Of a DNA stretch of 7,346 nt, positions 5,732 to 7,346 are shown one piece after another (within the stretch, counting starts at the first letter, position 1; each line of letters starts with the position of its first letter). The translations under genes and the position numbers were made by a program. A model generated the notes under the pieces. That model was not told the origin of the DNA. It did no database searches and saw only the letters and a program-made list of their open reading frames with translations. Origin of the DNA: DAOTVD01 sp034437075 (GTDB lineage Bacteria > Chloroflexota > Anaerolineae > Aggregatilineales > J027); NCBI GenBank assembly GCA_034437075.1, contig DAOTVD010000321.1:1-7346 (forward strand), read 5' to 3'.

Positions 5732-7243
5732 ATGATGTCCCGTATTCAGCAATTGATGTTGATCTTTTCCCTATGGGTTGTCTTCGCCTTGCGCGCGCAC
5801 AATCCGCTGGCTATGCCCGCCTTTGTGGACGAAAGCCTGCATATTCTGCGCGGGCAGATCGTCTTCGACTTCGTTGACCCCCGCGCCTCGATCTTGCCCG
5901 CTAAGCTGCTCTTGTACTACTACCTGGGGCTGTTTGGCTTACAAGACCCTAGCGCGTTGTGGGTCGCGCGGGTGGCGGTGGCCCTGCTCGCGCCGCTGGC
6001 GGCGGCTCTTAGCTTCGGCTTAACCCGCCATATGACGCGCTCGTTCTGGGCGGGGCTGCTGGTCGTCTGGCTGTACGCGCTCTCGCCCTTTATGCTTTTT
6101 TTCGAACGCCTGGCGCTCGCAGACCCCTTCGCGTTGGTGTTCGTTTTGGCGGCAGTTTGGGCGAGCGCGCGCCTGGCAGATCACCCAGAGCCGCGCCGGG
6201 CGCTGTGGGTAGGCTTGTGGCTGGGCTTGGCCTTGTTGGCCAAGCTGACGACGCTGCCTGTTCTGGCCGCACCGCTTTTGGCGATGTTGCTATGGCGCGG
6301 GCGCATCATGCCGCGTCCGCTGTTTTGGGTGGCGGGCCTGGTTGTGGGGATGTTGCTTTTGCCCGCGTCGTATGCCGTCTATCAGGAGCTTTTTCCGCCG
6401 GAAAACAAGTCGGTCGTCGTGGAGCAAGATTTATTCGTGCCGGAAGACGGCGGACGCCTGGCGCAGATTGAGCAAAACCTAAACACCTACGCCGATTCGG
6501 TATCCGCGCTGACAGGCGCGCCGCTGATCTTGTTTGCGCTGGCGCTGGGGAGTCTATTCGCCGCACCGCGCGCAGGGGCCTATGTGCTGGGGCTGGCCGG
6601 GCTGTTGGGCGGCTTCATCGTCGTCGCGACGGCCTTCCCGACAACGCGCTATTTGCTGGTGGCGTATCCGCTGATTTTGGTGGGGCTGGGCAGCGCCACG
6701 CACGGTCTTGCGGTGGGGCTTTGGCAGCGCGCGCCCGGCGTGGCACCCTACGCGCTGCTGATCGTCCTGGCGTTGGGCGGCGGGCTATACGCGGGGTATA
6801 GCGCGGGCTTCATTCGCGGGGCCTGGGATGCCCCGGAGCGTCTGACGCTGGGCGCGCAAGACGAATGGGAATATTTCAGCAATATTTCATCTGGCTACGG
6901 CCTGCGCGAAGCCGCCGAGACGGTCGTCATGCGCAAGCCCTCCGGCGGGGCGACCGTTGCCGGGCTGGTCGGCAATTGTCATAGTTTGCGCTTGTATTTT
7001 CCGGTGGCGGATGCGCTAAATTTATATTGCCCGTATTTCCCATTTGACGATCATCCCGCGCTATTGAGCGAAGCCGACTGGGAACGAGTCGCGCCGCGTG
7101 GCGGCTACGTCTTCATCGAGCCGGGCAATGAAGATGATCTGAGCTTGTTAGGCGTCCCGTCGGAACGTACCGAGGTTATCGGCGCGTTCGCCCGCCCCGA
7201 TAACGGCGCGACGGTGTTGGTGTTGGCATTCGAGGGGCAGTAA
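5732..7243 (+). CDS. PMT/ArnT-like polytopic membrane glycosyltransferase
   Basis: This protein has 503 residues from ATG 5732; TTG 5729 and ATG 5735 are equally possible in frame and no Shine-Dalgarno is visible. About eleven or twelve membrane segments run to about residue 360, then an extracytoplasmic C-terminal domain. The layout fits the GT-C fold (GT39/GT83, PMT_2-like). An acidic pair Asp33-Glu34 sits in the first outer loop (AFVDESLHI), ERLALADPF is at 125-133, a basic AKLTTLP lies at 170-176, and TTRYLLVAYP (304-313) precedes a late helix. Such enzymes move a sugar from a polyprenyl-phosphate donor to lipid or protein outside the cytoplasm. Donor and acceptor cannot be read from sequence. 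The C-terminal domain (about 360-503) includes two cysteines (416, 433) and is not recognised. It likely depends on translation of the upstream gene, 24 bases away. Confidence 0.8.
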   Translation: MMSRIQQLMLIFSLWVVFALRAHNPLAMPAFVDESLHILRGQIVFDFVDPRASILPAKLLLYYYLGLFGLQDPSALWVARVAVALLAPLAAALSFGLTRHMTRSFWAGLLVVWLYALSPFMLFFERLALADPFALVFVLAAVWASARLADHPEPRRALWVGLWLGLALLAKLTTLPVLAAPLLAMLLWRGRIMPRPLFWVAGLVVGMLLLPASYAVYQELFPPENKSVVVEQDLFVPEDGGRLAQIEQNLNTYADSVSALTGAPLILFALALGSLFAAPRAGAYVLGLAGLLGGFIVVATAFPTTRYLLVAYPLILVGLGSATHGLAVGLWQRAPGVAPYALLIVLALGGGLYAGYSAGFIRGAWDAPERLTLGAQDEWEYFSNISSGYGLREAAETVVMRKPSGGATVAGLVGNCHSLRLYFPVADALNLYCPYFPFDDHPALLSEADWERVAPRGGYVFIEPGNEDDLSLLGVPSERTEVIGAFARPDNGATVLVLAFEGQ

Positions 7244-7284
7244 GCCAAGGGCAATCGCATCAAGTATGTGCTAACAAGGGGCTT

Positions 7285-7346
7285 AGGCTTTTCCAGAAAA
7301 ATAATTACCCCTCCCCAGCCCCTCCCCGAATTCAGGGAGGGGCTAT
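7285..7346 (-). repeat. Palindromic repeat unit, right inverted copy
   Basis: This is the reverse complement of 16-77 with one difference in 62 bases. It contains the 28-base near-palindrome (7317-7344) and four C-runs (7308-7327). It begins 41 bases after the stop of the glycosyltransferase gene, and the window ends on its last shared base. The hairpin might slow or end transcription, but no T-run follows it. Confidence 0.9.

Noticed and set aside
5227..5877. 216-residue plus-strand frame bridging the two operon genes
   Set aside because: It is arginine- and alanine-rich, typical of an out-of-frame reading of GC-rich DNA, and overlaps two well-supported membrane-protein genes.
1..7346. Defence island, toxin-antitoxin, prophage or insertion sequence
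   Set aside because: None of the five genes has nuclease, transposase, integrase, phage structural or toxin features; the repeats are non-coding.

Overview
The window carries five protein genes and several families of non-coding repeats. It looks like a chromosomal stretch of a GC-rich bacterium with a single-membrane style envelope. My best guess is a Chloroflexota (Anaerolineae-like) genome. The reasons are the type I signal peptidase with proline-rich tails, a zinc-ribbon plus FHA protein, a huge secreted P/T-rich beta-helix protein, multi-membrane glycolipid-type proteins, and C-rich/G-rich hairpin repeats of a kind I associate with that phylum. This assignment comes from general familiarity, not from a database search.

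Layout. Bases 1-397 hold no gene. They contain a tandem set of hairpin repeats (16-237) and then a roughly 160-base leader with a weak tRNA-like stretch on the minus strand. Signal peptidase I (398-1111, +, GTG start) converges with a zinc-ribbon/FHA protein (1122-1637, -), with only 10 bases between their stop codons. Upstream of the FHA gene, a strong intrinsic terminator (1695-1727, acting on the minus strand) closes the large secreted beta-helix gene (1750-4356, -). That gene contains a seven-copy 24-bp tandem repeat (3876-4043). The divergent region 4357-4657 holds a perfect 10-bp inverted repeat overlapping a TATAAT box, two identical 37-bp direct repeats, and a good sigma70-type promoter facing right. 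That promoter should drive a two-gene operon: a UPF0104/LPG-synthase-TM-type membrane protein (4676-5707) and a PMT/ArnT-like polytopic glycosyltransferase (5732-7243). The window ends in an inverted copy (7285-7346) of the repeat that opens it (16-77), 61 of 62 bases identical.

How the parts could fit together. Signal peptidase I matures exported proteins. The beta-helix protein is an obvious export substrate, with a signal peptide, a long P/T-rich stalk and an acidic repeat. The right-hand operon encodes a lipid-handling membrane protein and a glycosyltransferase of the superfamily that uses polyprenyl-phosphate sugars on the outer face of the membrane. A cell-surface/glycoconjugate theme is therefore a reasonable inference, but no gene pair here proves a single pathway.

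I do not see a defence system, toxin-antitoxin pair, transposase, integrase or CRISPR array. The least explained items are the architecture of the beta-helix protein, the operator-like palindrome before it, and the palindromic, G-quadruplex-prone repeat family that brackets the locus.
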